Of a stretch of DNA of 64,000 nt, positions 49,392 to 61,617 are shown in pieces (within the stretch, counting starts at the first letter, position 1; each line of letters starts with the position of its first letter). Both the position numbers and the translations under genes were made by a program. A model generated the notes under the pieces. The model did no database searches. It saw only the letters and a program-made list of their open reading frames with translations, and was not told the origin of the DNA. The DNA comes from Baylisascaris procyonis. Taxonomy: Eukaryota; Nematoda; Chromadorea; Rhabditida; Ascarididae. The stretch spans positions 1,029,501 through 1,093,500 of the forward strand of contig JAZARR010000229.1 of assembly GCA_037389465.1 (NCBI GenBank). The letters run 5' to 3'.

Positions 49392-52300
49392 TATTTAAAG
49401 CATTTTGAAGTAAATACATAAGATATTCTGAAATGTATGCAGAAACTTCAGATTAAGGTACATGAGAAAGGAAAAATTTGCATGGGCGAGCCCCGTTGGG
49501 CAGTGTTGCATCGGTGTTCCGAAAGTCCAGACGTCGGAATGAAGCTTTTTCAGGAGCCAATACTGCTAAGGGGGACGAGCCTTAAAAATGCAAGCGGAAT
49601 CAATTTGGGCTTTTTTTAAAGACTTACAGATTTATTTATGAAATTGGGACCTAACGTTTCCAATTGATCAGAGCGAAATTGTTGCACTTTTTCCAATCCC
49701 ATTTAAGCATACGCTTAAGCGTGGTACAGATGGGGAGGGAGGACATCTTCTTTGGAAAATGATATGAAAGCCTACGTTAAGAGCAGTCGCTGTTTTCGAA
49801 TCGTCGAATGGATTCTTGGTATGTTTTCAGATTTGTTGCGTTCAACGAAGCGACCAAAATTTGTTAAAAGTTTCCCTTAATTTGCATAATTTGGCAGCTA
49901 TTTCCCATATTCATAGATTGCGAATAAAAAAAGACAACTTGATACCGTTTTATTTAGAATACTGAATTCATTGATCGAACATGCGTGATGTACGCAACAA
50001 TAGAGATTGCTAATTCAGCGATGAAGATCTCTCAACGAGGCCTACGTTGTTCGAGTGGAGATGGAAGTTTTTTCGAGGAAAATTTATCGATACGAAATAG
50101 ATCGTAGGCGTTTTTTTATGTCGGCTAGAAGTGGAACACTCCGAGGTTTTTATTTTTGTTTTCCTTCAGCATTAGACTCGTAAGTTATAATGTCTTTCCT
50201 TAGCTGACCTTTGGCTCCCACCTGCCCCTTCCTCCTCCATCCCCTTTCCTTGCTATGAAATTTTGATTGTTCTTTGAGTGGAAGTGATGTTAGATGCAAT
50301 TTCTAGCGTAATATATGCCCATGTTGTCTTTTTTCGTCTGTGTGAGTCTCATTTCGGATCTAAGAACAAAGATTGACATAAAGGTTTTTTTTTATATCAT
50401 TGTTATCAAAGATATGTAGCTAGAAGAACAGTGTTTGCCTTATGCATTCCCTCAATGAGCAAAGTTCTCTGCTCTACTCTCCTATGAAATTTCACTCGAC
50501 TCGGACATATTTGTTGTGTGTACCATCTGTTTCGATACTACTTTTCACTTCATTCGTAATTTTATAGCACCTCATTAAGTGAATAAATAGAATTGCGCAA
50601 TGATGAAGTTTTTATCAACGCATTTTATTTGTGCTGGAAAATGTTTTTTTTTTTTTATGAAGGAATAATGTTCGTTATTGTCATTTAATAGATATATTTA
50701 TTAGTTGTTTCGAATTTATTTATTCTTTGCTCCTTTATTTCCCATTTTGATCGTCGTTACAACTCGTTGGTTTATTCTGTGTTTTTTAATCTTCTCTTCA
50801 TTTTTGGCTGGTGATTGAAATGCAATCAATCCATTTTTAAATTTATTTCTCTTCCCTCTATGATTAGACAAATCTTTCAAAAAAATAAACAAATATATAT
50901 TAGTGGTAATTTGGTATCCATTAATCATGCCCTCATTTTATATATTTTGCTGTGTTGTTTCAATGAAATATTGCTGATTGCATAGATGCTTATCTTGTTG
51001 CACTATCGGTTCACTTTTGTTGTGTAATGAAAGTTTACTTCGTTGATTTGAGTGGAAAAGGCAAAACCAGATTGCTTTTGGCAATGCAATTTTGTGCCTT
51101 TCAATTGTGCGCATTTTCGATTCTGAAAGCTTTCTAGATTGAATCTAGTTGTGGGTGGAGGGGATGTAAAAATTGATAAGATTTCACCGCTAGATCGAAA
51201 TTTTTCAGTTCCCACACAACGTTGTTCTCAATTCTTTTCTGCAGTCATTCCCTACGATTAGATGTTCTTTTCTCTGTGAACTGTTGAGTGGATTGATATG
51301 AGTCTAGTGAATTGCAATTTGAGAGTTACACATTTAGTTGCTATTTTGATTGAGGAGTACGCGCTTTTCCCTGGAAACGTTATTTGACTTGCCTCAAGCA
51401 AGTTTTATATGTACACAATCACGTCCACTGAAGCATCATCCTGGCTGGATCCTTCTTGTGGAGGCAGCATGTTTTTTCGATGTTTTAGTAGTTGTCTGAC
51501 TAATCTAGGAGACTTCGCTGTTTCAAAATTATTTACCTCCACTCCTATGTGCTTGTTTGGTCTGAAATTGTGATGGGCTTGAATGGATATCACTATGAAG
51601 GCATTTCTTCCACAGTTATTGTGTTAGGGCGACTTTTGATGGACCTTCAGGCGTGTGCTTTGTTGACAATTTTTGAATTTTGTTTGCCCATAATACTGTG
51701 CTAAGCGTTCTATGCGAATTGGAAAACACTCATCTCTTGTCGGAAGTCGGAAACTTGCTAGAAGATTTGAGATAGAAGTACGTTGAAGTGAGAGATTAGC
51801 GGTTTCCTCGGAATACACGCGCTTCACCGATTCCCCGAATGTCGCCCCTCCCCCTCTCCACTATTTTCTATTTTTCTTTTAAATGAACGCCCTCTCTGAA
51901 ATTTGCGAACGGCATAAGCTCCATTCTGCATAGATCTTTGTATCTCCATATAAGCTCATTTCTGAAAGCTACAAACTCTGCAAGCCTTGGAGCTTACAAG
52001 AAGGAAGGTAGACGAAACCAAGCAAATGAAACAACAGTCAATTGCTTCATTTTGAAAACGTTTTTTGCCTGTTTCCTCCACCTGTTCATTGCAGTTTAAT
52101 TACGGAAAATGTTGTTTCGATTATTTCATTTTATGTGTTCTTTGTGTTTAATTCAAGATGTTTGAATGTTTTGTACATGTTGTATAAAGTAATTAAATGT
52201 TTTGAGTTTAATTGCCACAAAGATCACGTTCATCGTCGATGATCGTTGCAGCCTCTTTGGCTGTTTCCTTGTTCGTTTCATTCTTTTTATTCCTTTTTTC

Positions 52301-53161
52301 AATAAGCGATATTATTGCAGAGAGTGAATCTTATAAGAAACTATTCATCGGCTGGAAATAAACGAAATAATAGTAATAAAACAGAGTAGTGCATTCATAT
52401 TTTAATTCATTCGTTCCGTAAATCTCTGCCAAAAACTTTTCTATACCTCAATCGCTGTAAAGTGAATTTCATAGTGCTATGAAATTCGTCATCTATTGGC
52501 ATCTTCCAAGTTTCCTCGAAACAAATGCATTGAAGTGAACCGTGGTGAAGGAGGGCAGGTATGATGTACTTTGCATTGACCAAAGTTTGTAACTGGAACA
52601 TTTGTGGTTCTAAAGTTAAAGATGGACAGATATAGACGCACATACTTGTAAGCTAGACATTGTCATTTTGCACTTTTGCAAAGGAAGATTGTCAGTGCGC
52701 TCTAAGGGTGCGCAATTAAATAATTTCTAGTTGTGTATTTTACGCACGATAAAGAGGGTTTGAGTGGTGTTAAGGTGCAAGGCTGGTTAAGTGGAAAGGG
52801 GTGATTGAACTTGAATATATGCAACGATATTAGGAGATTAAAAACAATAAAAGAGATTATGTAATTTGAGCCATGCGGTTGATGTTAACAAGAACCCAAA
52901 CTGTTGTGATGAGTGCATAGTGGAATGCATGTGCGAATTGTTGGATAAACGATCGTGTGGGCTGTGCTATGCTTGGAGATCATTGATGGAAAGATTGCTA
53001 ACCTAATGTTTTTAACGTTTCAAACCTGCATTTCCACTCATTGCATCCATTATCATTCCAATTCCAATTTTATGTGCTTTTCCATTACGATCGATATGTT
53101 CGCACGTATTGTTGACCGAGTCTGTTTATGAAATTGCGAATTTTGTTCGAATTTAAGTGCA

Positions 53162-53163
<2 letters not shown>

Positions 53164-53224
<61 letters not shown>
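53164..53224. repeat. (TA)n microsatellite
   Basis: An uninterrupted alternating AT tract of 61 bases, about 30 dinucleotides. It is self-complementary and prone to cruciform extrusion and length change. Confidence 0.98.
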
Positions 53225-53227
<3 letters not shown>

Positions 53228-54996
53228 CAGGAGTTACGAAGTCGTGTGAAATAAACCATCAGGCATTCATAATGATGACGCGTTGATTTTGAAATGAATC
53301 ATAGGCATTTAAACGTGTCGAAATAGTTGTATGCATCTTTTATCCATTACGCATCAAATCTTAATTTTACTCCCATTATTCCGATCCAAAAATGAAACTT
53401 TTAGCGGACTTATATGAGCGGTGAAATAAATTTGAAGGCGGAGGCATTATTATCTAGATTTTTTGTATCTGTTGGTAATTTATGAAACTGGTTGATAGAA
53501 TCGACGAAATGGAAAAGTGTGTATCCTTTGCTGCAGATATGAATGAGTGTCCACTACGTTCGAACGTTGATTGAAAGCATTCTGAAATGCCTCTGTGGTC
53601 ATTGATTTCGCACAGTTGTTCCATGATGCTTTCGACATGTTTATATTGACATTTCTTTTAAAAGCAAAAAATACAGCTTTTTCCTTCATCTCCATGAGTT
53701 TTGCTTGCTTTGGCTGAGCTCATTTCGTCCTATGAGCTTTCAAACAAATTGTACAGAAAGTTTGGTACGTAGAAGCTTGCTTGGGCAATATTTTCTTCTA
53801 TCTTCGTTGAGACAATTGGCCAGTTGCTCTGCAGCTTCCAGCAGGTGGTGTAAATAAGTTAACCTGAGCATTAAAAATGGTTAAAGATTACCGATTCTTG
53901 GGTACAAGTATCGACAACTGTGAAATACCTTCGGGCAAAATAATTTAAAAGTATAAGGTTCTCGGCGTGGTTTTCGTCCCCAAGGCCCAATTTTCCTCGT
54001 TGTTGTCTCAGCACTTTCAATTTCACACTGTAAAGGGTATTTAGGCAGTTTCTTTTATTGGCTTGCTATTACTGATTCCTAATAAAAACTTGCTCACATA
54101 TTAATGGCAGCTGGAAATGTCGCTCAAGTTTTGGTCATAAGAATATGTTGCAATGAAATTCCATAATGCCGACAGATCGTCTAACCTTCTCAGTGTTGTC
54201 AATGCTTTCTGAAGATGTTGTGGTTGCACCGGGTTTGTTTGTGCTTGCTTGTCGGTATCTCCCTGACTGTTTATCTACTGCAGGGAATCTGGTGAATATA
54301 ATCTCGGATAATGTAAGTGAACCCTCGTCCAGTTTTTTCTGCATATGTAAACTAGATGAGCCATTGACATTTAAAGGTGCCATAAAATCCGCAGATCAGT
54401 CTTGCTCACGACTGGTTGAGTGCAACTCAAAAACTTTTTGACTAAGGATTTGTGTGGCCGGTTTGTTGAGCACATCGCTTCATTGTTTTTTAAAGATTAG
54501 TGAAAACTGTTAGTTCAGTGAAGGGAGTTTCGAGAAGTGGAATGAGCCTTCGTATGCAACACGCACTCTCACTGCTTTTGATAACATCTTGTCTATGGCT
54601 GTCTAGTTAAGAAGTGATAGCGGATGAAGGATGTGGTAGGTCCTTATGTGGTTTTTTTTATTGATCGATCTCTGTGCTCAAAATATTGTGTCAAAAGACC
54701 TGTGTCGTTTTCCCATTTTGAAGCACCGTTCTGCTGTTTCTGCAAAGTTTTGCAACGGCTTTTTAGGATTGGATAGTTGCAGCTTGTGAACGGGGAAACT
54801 GGCAGTGGTGAAACTAGCTGGATAAGCGCTTAATGATGACTAGGAGCCTGACTGGGAGCTTTACGAGCTCGGTTTCTAGGAACCTTTCCGGGCTATGGGA
54901 GCTTAAGGGTGGTATGAAATTTGGTGCCTCAATTTCTCAAACAGTCACATAGAGATAGAAGTGGAAGAGTGAACCACATGTTTGTGCGTGTGTGTT

Positions 54997-55007
54997 GGGG
55001 GGGGGGG
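54997..55007. repeat. G11 homopolymer run
   Basis: Eleven G in the intergenic region upstream of ubc-1, followed by a further G-rich segment. Confidence 0.95.
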
Positions 55008-56440
55008 AGGGGGAAGGAAGCCAGTCCGCTGTGTGCCTCGGTTTGCGGCTCACCCGACGAATTGCCTTTGGCTTGCACTGGCTCGTAAGGAAGGTGTTTT
55101 AGTCGCAATGAAATTAGCGATGGAGGTCATTATTCCTGTGAAATTTCGTGATGAAAGCTTTTGTGATCTACGAGCCGCAAACTATCACATAAATGCACAC
55201 ACATATCCCGTTACTATAAAGGTTTTAAAATGCGAACTCATACATTACTTGCAATGCGTGTTATTGGATGCTGTCTCATTGCTTTTGATGACTCATGCAT
55301 CCGCTTAGTTTAGTTGCCTATATTGCAGAAAAGCGCATGCCGTATAATCCTCTTTGATGCCTTTCGCTTCACATTTCGAGAGATTGCGTTGAGACGATAA
55401 ACATATATATTATCGATTGGTTATTCATCCCACAAAGCATTGTGTTGCAGTCGTCATTGTTTTCCGTTCATTGCTAATTACAAATAAAAATAAGAATTGT
55501 GGATGGATCGCTTTCGCAAAATTCATCGAGTAATATTGTTTTTCTGCATTCTCACTGCTAAGCGATGACTAATTTATACAAAATTCTTTCATAGTATCAG
55601 CCTTTCATATTGTCTAAATTATACATTCAGTAGTTCTTGACACATTCACTTTTAATGATAGTTGGGAACATTTGCCGAGTGTTGAGGTGATTGCTGAAAT
55701 GCGATGAACTGCTTTAGAAATATTTTCTGAACGATCGCTGTTTGAAAATATTATCCGCATACCCGCGATGTTTCGCTTTCAGGATAGATACTATAATCAG
55801 ATTTTTGATATTTGAGAATCACTTCAACGCATTCGAGTTGAGAGTTCTTTTTCATCTGGTCTATTGAGCCGCTTTCCTTTACTACCCTTTCCCTACTTGG
55901 CAAGCAAAACTTGCACTCAAAACTGTGTTCAGCAGCATTCAGATCAGATGTAAACCAAATTTGGAATCATTCACGGGAAAGAATCGTTGAGGTCAGAGAA
56001 TTGTCTCTTTTCATAAAGCTTCTTGTATCCTTTGATTTGCTTGCCATTTGCGTCATGTTTATTGCATAGTGTGTACTTCCGATCTTATATAATGATTACT
56101 TTCAATGAATATACTTACACCTTTAATTGTTACTATATCTGTATTTACACATTCTTTTTTCATCAACGTTCTTACTAATGTATTGCTGTTTTATTTGTTT
56201 ACAAACAACTAAACGTGCTTCGGGCGCTTTCACTTTGCCATTGTTTTCCACTCTTCATAAAACAATACTAGTGACCTGATTCTAAGCCAGATTGAACATA
56301 TTTAATGCAAATAAACTTACATTATGCAAATAAACGATGTACATTTTTATTTGCATATCGTACTCTTGACTCATTTGCTTTTTTGCATATCGTTTGTGAG
56401 AATTTGCTTATGATGAGATCTAATCGCAATGTTTGTGATG

Positions 56441-56470
56441 TTTGCTTCAGTTTGAACGGGAAGTGTGAAA
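56441..56470 (+). promoter_or_regulatory. Probable trans-splice acceptor and short 5' UTR of ubc-1
   Basis: TTTGCTTCAG ends at 56450, exactly 20 bases before the ubc-1 start ATG at 56471. No coding frame compatible with UBC-1 precedes it. The placement fits spliced-leader addition. Confidence 0.5.
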
Positions 56471-59400
56471 ATGACAACACCTTCGCGCAGGCGGCTTATG
56501 AGGGATTTCAAAAAATTGCAGGTTCGTTTATTTGTTCTCATTCAAATTTTCTGTTGATAAAAAATGTTAGCAATAAATTCGAATGGAATTGTGCAATATG
56601 AGAGATTAAAATTGGGAACCGTATCAGTGATGAAGTAAATAAATAATTAGCATATTTGATAAAATCTTGTAAGAAGACGAAAATAAAGAGAAACAACAGT
56701 GAAGAACAATAAATGCAAAATTGATTGTTTGGAGTTGAGATCATTAAAGAATTTTCCATCGAATATATAAACGAATGGGATATCATCCATCACTCTCACT
56801 TATGTTTATACGCCAATCATCGCAATTTGTTTATAAGATAAGCGAAGCATAATCTTGATAATAAATAGACGCACATGTTTTACTTTACCATCTTCGACGC
56901 ACTTCCTAGCAGCACATTTCCTTGAGATTGTCGACGATGAACGCCCTAATTAAGCGCCGTATTTGTTCCTCCCCGATCCCTTATTTTAACAGCACATCAA
57001 ATGCAGTGGGAATGAAAATGATTGAAGCATTGCAGTGCAACATCATTAGAAGGAATTGCTGGGCGCTTTGCTCATATTGCTTTGTACGGCAAGAAATTCT
57101 CGTTGATTGGAGCCCATCCAGAATTGTCAGTCGTCTGTCTAAGAGTTCATCACCTTCCTTTGAATTTTAATAAATGTTTTACTCGTAAGGATCTGCTACC
57201 TTTTCATATCTCTACAATCGTTATATTGTACTTCATACTCCCTCACATTTTGGGAAATCAAACGAAATACGGTATCCAATCTCTCGAAAGTATGTAGTCT
57301 CCGTCATCCACTTCAGAAACAGCAGTTCTTCCTGAAATGTTACGGCGAGTTGCCTGTCCGACCTCTTCTTAGAGGTTATTTTATTTTGTCACGTGGCACA
57401 CCGTCTTTTCCTCGTTTGTTTCTATACTTGACAACTAGTTATTGTCGTCCAGCGCTTATTCTTGAACTTTTCTTATTTCTCAATTCTTTTCATCCGTCGT
57501 CCAGCTGTTGTTTCCCTCAAGAACTAGCCCGTAATTATTCAGTAACGAAGGCTCAATTTTTGCATAAGCCACTAGTGCTTCTCATAGAAACAGAAGGGGG
57601 ACATCTCAGTGTGTTATATTAACAGGGCATACTTCCATTAACAAAAAGAAAAACATCCACAACAAATTCAATAATGGAAATCAAATCAAAAAGCAAACTG
57701 AGGGCATATTCATTCAAATTTTTTGGTGCCTTCCAGTACTGCACACTTCCAGATCCGTATCTGCCACGTTAGCCTAAACTCTGATGTCGTTGCATTTTAT
57801 GCTTTATGCTCTCTGTCGATGAGGTTTCATTCAGCTCATTTCGTTTGTTCTTTGTCGGTCGTTTCACCTCTCTGTCACATTCAACTGCATTCAGCCATCT
57901 GTTGCTTTCGTTTCGTTTTTTTCTATACTCTCATCTCTTTATTTCGTTTGGGGACAATTATTCTATAACAGCTATATAGTAAAGTGGACAGGAGATTGTA
58001 CTCCGATGTCAGAGATGTATTTTCATTTCTTTAATACTTCCGTATACTCGCATCTCTATGCGCTCATTCGTTTGCTTTGGTTATCGAAAGTGCCGGCACA
58101 TGCTAGAACCAACGAGGAGACAGGCGTTGCTTGGTGGGAAGATTGTAGTCGATCACTTTGCAGGCGGTATATGCGAAAGGAATGTACCCATGAAGAAAGT
58201 GGGAGGTGGGGAGGGGATTTTTATACTGAGTAATAGAGTAGATGCCTACTTGCCGCTTAATTGATTATGATGTCATTTGGGAAAGGATATTGAATGCGTT
58301 ATATTATTGGATGGAGATGACTTCGAAGACAAAGGGTCGGATTAAACAGTTTGAGTGCATCAAGCAGGGTTTTGCACAACTCTAATTTCTTGTTTACTTG
58401 GTGTGTTCAAATGATGTCACTTCTATCCACACATGTAGTTCTTGGGTGGCAAGTAATTGTGGGGTTGGGGGAGATTGAGGGAGAAGCGGAAGAACGAGGG
58501 GATGAGGGTTGCAATGTATCCACTACTGTTGTCCAGTGAAAGGCCATCTCCACCAGCCCTGTCGATACTGACCATTGCCAACAGTGAGCGCTGCAAATTA
58601 CTTGGTCAGAAATGACTCTCCTGGTATTCATTTGCTCTCTCTTCACTTCTTTGTAGTTCTACTAAGAAAAATGGTGGGTTGTGGTGAAGAGGGACCGCCT
58701 TCCTATCCTGACGTGCAAATTGGCCATTGCTAACGTTTCCGGTTGCAAGAAAAGGCACAATCGTCCTTCCCCTTCCCCTTTCCTGTCCCCTCACCATCCC
58801 AGCCGCGCCGTCGAAGTAATACATAGCTGAACACTCAAGCCTCCGGAAATATATATAAAAGAAAGAAAGTCTGGAAGAAGAGAAAAGGATAAATTAGTTT
58901 CTTCTTAAAATGCCACGTAGGAGCATGTAAAAGACCTCTGTTCACGCAAAAGAAATATAGAAGCACGCTCTTTGAAGAAGGAGCATACAATGCTTTTACG
59001 GGTTCGAATAATGCTTTTTTAACAGGAAGCTGAGGTGATTTTTGGTGCTGTTTGCACATGAAAGTAAATGCATTTGATTGTGCTTGAGCTAGGAATCCAA
59101 ATTTGATTTCGCTTTTGCTGTGCGATTATTGAACGTTAGGGGGACATGAAAGTTTGTTCACTTTGTTTGGTTCTCAAAGAGGCGGAAGCCGGAAAGTGGA
59201 ACGAGAGGCAGTTATACCCACATAGAAGAACATAAGTTCGTTGGAAGAAAAAGGTGGCTATTTTTGTTTTGCTTCATTTTGATGAAATGTTATGAAAGAT
59301 GACAGTATTTCAGGAGGATCCGCCTGCTGGTGTGAGCGGTGCACCGACCGAAGATAACATACTCATGTGGGAGGCGATAATCTTCGGTCCCCAAGATACG

Positions 59401-61617
59401 CCCTTCGAAGATGGAACCTTCAAGCTGACTCTTGAGTTCACTGAGGAGTATCCAAATAAGCCGCCCACCGTGAAATTCATCTCTAAAATGTTCCATCCGA
59501 ATGTTTATGCGGATGGAAGTATATGCCTTGATATCCTGCAGGTTTGTCTTTTTGCGAGTCACTGATGAAGTGGCACTATTGAATTTTGGTTTTGAAAGAC
59601 ATGGTTGAAATGCGGTTCTCTTGAAATTTCGATGATGTGGCGTCATCGGGGCAAAAAAATGCCAATTTTTTAAACTGCACCTTATAATTTTTTTGGGTTT
59701 CGCGGGTTGGTGCTGACCGATTCTGTGTAAGTTGTTGGAGTCTTGCGGTACAAAAATCGTGATGTTCCCAGATTTCCAGAACAGCTTTCTTGTAAGCCCA
59801 GCGTGGCATTCGCAGGTTGATGTGAGGGACGGATAGGAGTCGATGTTGTTGGCTAATTTTTCAGCCGAATAGAGCCTGATTCGTACGCTTCCTTCCGTCT
59901 TCGCTTCCCTCGTAGTTGCACAAATGGAGAAGAAGGAGCGGGCGCTTTTGAGAAGCCGTTATGGCTTTATTTTAGAGATGTTTTCGACACAGTCGCTATG
60001 TGCTTTCTCTAGCGTGGACCGAACATGTCCGTTATTCGCCTTCTGCTGCTCTTGAGCAGGGAAGGGATGATGAATAGAATCGGCGGATGAAGTAGGTCGG
60101 GAAGCGTGCATAATTAGTGCATCTCATAAACTAAAGTACATAATTCGCTGGACATTTGTAGAAGGAATAATTTCAGAATCGGTGGTCTCCAACTTATGAT
60201 GTAGCGGCAATATTGACATCAATTCAGTCGTTGTTAGATGAGCCGAATCCAAATAGTCCCGCGAATTCATTAGCCGCGCAGTTATACCAGGAGAATCGAC
60301 GAGAGTACGAAAAACGGGTACAGCAAATTGTTGAACAGGTAAAACACGTTATCTGATTCTGCATTCACATGATAGTGGTGTTGAGGGTATTTTTACCAAT
60401 GTGTGTGCTTTCGCGAGGGATTTCAACCTATTGAATAAACTTTCTTTTGGCTTCATTTTGACACGTACTCTTTTCGCGTCACTAGTCGCCTAAAGAATTT
60501 CTTCTACGGAAAAAGTGTTGTGTTTTAATTAACTCCAGTTTTTCGACTATTGTGATCGATATTTTCTTTTTCTCTTTGGTTTTGTGTTTCGAGTATTCTT
60601 TATTTCGCCTGCAAAATAAAGATTTCACAGGAACAAAAGGCGGAAAATGCCTAGAAACCAAGTTACTGCTGAACTGCAATGAATCAAAAAATTATTGAAC
60701 CTTGTCAGCTTATTTTTCTGCCCTTCCCATATTTCAGAACAAGTAATAAGTGGACGTTATAAGAAAACAAGGGCCCACTGTAAGCGCCGTCAGCTCATTC
60801 ACGTCTCTGTTGAACTGTAGTGATAGTGCAGCTTACTATGATGTGATACGATATAGGCTGTTAAGTGGGTTTTTATCGACCATCATTTACCTAATTGGTT
60901 TGATGTCTATGCATGATCACGGTTGAATAATGCAGCTCTTCTATAAAAGAACCCACATGTTATCGTCTGTACAGACTCCAAGCCCTCATTACAAGCTTTC
61001 AATTTCTTCCCAGATTTATTTTGTTTCCCCTAGAAGTTTATGCACTAAAACATCTGTAATATAACTTTCAGAAGAAGCGCCTGCATCTATGCACATATTT
61101 TGTTTCATTTCAAATAGAGGTCCCACTCATAGGTTTAAGGAAATATCTGAACATTGTGTAGAAGAATGGTAGTGCGCATAAATTCCCTTTATTGGCGTCG
61201 CGTTTCGGTGTTAAAATCGTCAGCGAGCAACAAGTGATGTTGACAGTTGACGATGGTACTTAGCATGAAAGGCTCCACCAGTGAAAAAAAGTTCGTGATT
61301 CATAACCACATTTCGGATCGATTGTCATAATGCGCATTGCGGCGGCATTATGAAGCAAACCGCTTTGTAGTTTTTGAAGCACTTATCGGAGATCTAGCTG
61401 TTAATTAGAGGGACTTTAATTGTGTACTTATAGTAACAGCAGTTATTCGATTCGATTTCAGTCATGGTTGAATTTCGGTGAGAATGAAGGTGAAATCGAA
61501 ACGAAGGAGAGTATGGATACGACGGAGGACAACGAGAATGAACGTGAACATGACGAGGCACAAATGCCTTCTGCATCCGGGGCTATTGCATCGGGACGTG
61601 CACCGTCCTCTACTTGA
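56471..61617 (+). CDS. ubc-1: Ubiquitin-conjugating enzyme E2, RAD6/UBE2A-B type (UBC-1)
   Basis: This E2 enzyme accepts ubiquitin from E1 and, with an E3 partner of BRE1 type, ubiquitylates histone H2B; with RAD18-type E3s it acts in DNA damage tolerance. Exons: 56471-56521, 59314-59541, 60177-60338, 61462-61617, all joined in phase 0; total 198 aa. Exon 1 is tiny and encodes [17 protein letters not shown], matching the RAD6 N-terminus. The UBC fold spans residues 4-150. It has the HPN motif at 78-80 and the catalytic cysteine C88 in [11 protein letters not shown], with the NRWSPTYD and [10 protein letters not shown] signatures after it. From residue 151 onward is a nematode-style acidic tail ([13 protein letters not shown] then a run rich in E and D), where mammalian UBE2A/B stop at about 152. 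C. elegans UBC-1 has a comparable tail. Introns are 2.8, 0.6 and 1.1 kb. The identification is secure. Confidence 0.97.
56522..59313. other. Intron 1 of ubc-1
   Basis: Mostly unremarkable. One exon-like stretch around 57036-57127 follows an acceptor (GCATTGCAG) and has an open frame with [20 protein letters not shown], which looks more protein-like than the surroundings. I cannot link it to UBC-1, whose flanking exons join perfectly without it, and I see no second exon. A pseudo-exon or a fragment of another gene are possible readings. Confidence 0.4.

Larger units (their letters stand above)
49392..56440. other. Intergenic DNA between the 28 kb gene and ubc-1
   Basis: This holds the 3' UTR of the 28 kb gene and the upstream region of ubc-1. 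No gene can be supported in the 7 kb. Frames at 49437-49619, 50716-50928 (minus), 54166-54441 and 54982-55308 have no recognisable domain or exon partners. The stretch contains the (TA)n tract at 53164-53224 and a G11 run at 54997-55007. Confidence 0.55.

Noticed and set aside
58978..59020. GGTTCGAAT resembling a tRNA T-arm
   Set aside because: No acceptor stem, D-arm or anticodon arm could be found around it.
59290..59646. 118-codon minus-strand open frame
   Set aside because: Antisense to the second ubc-1 exon, whose + strand frame is an unmistakable E2 core.
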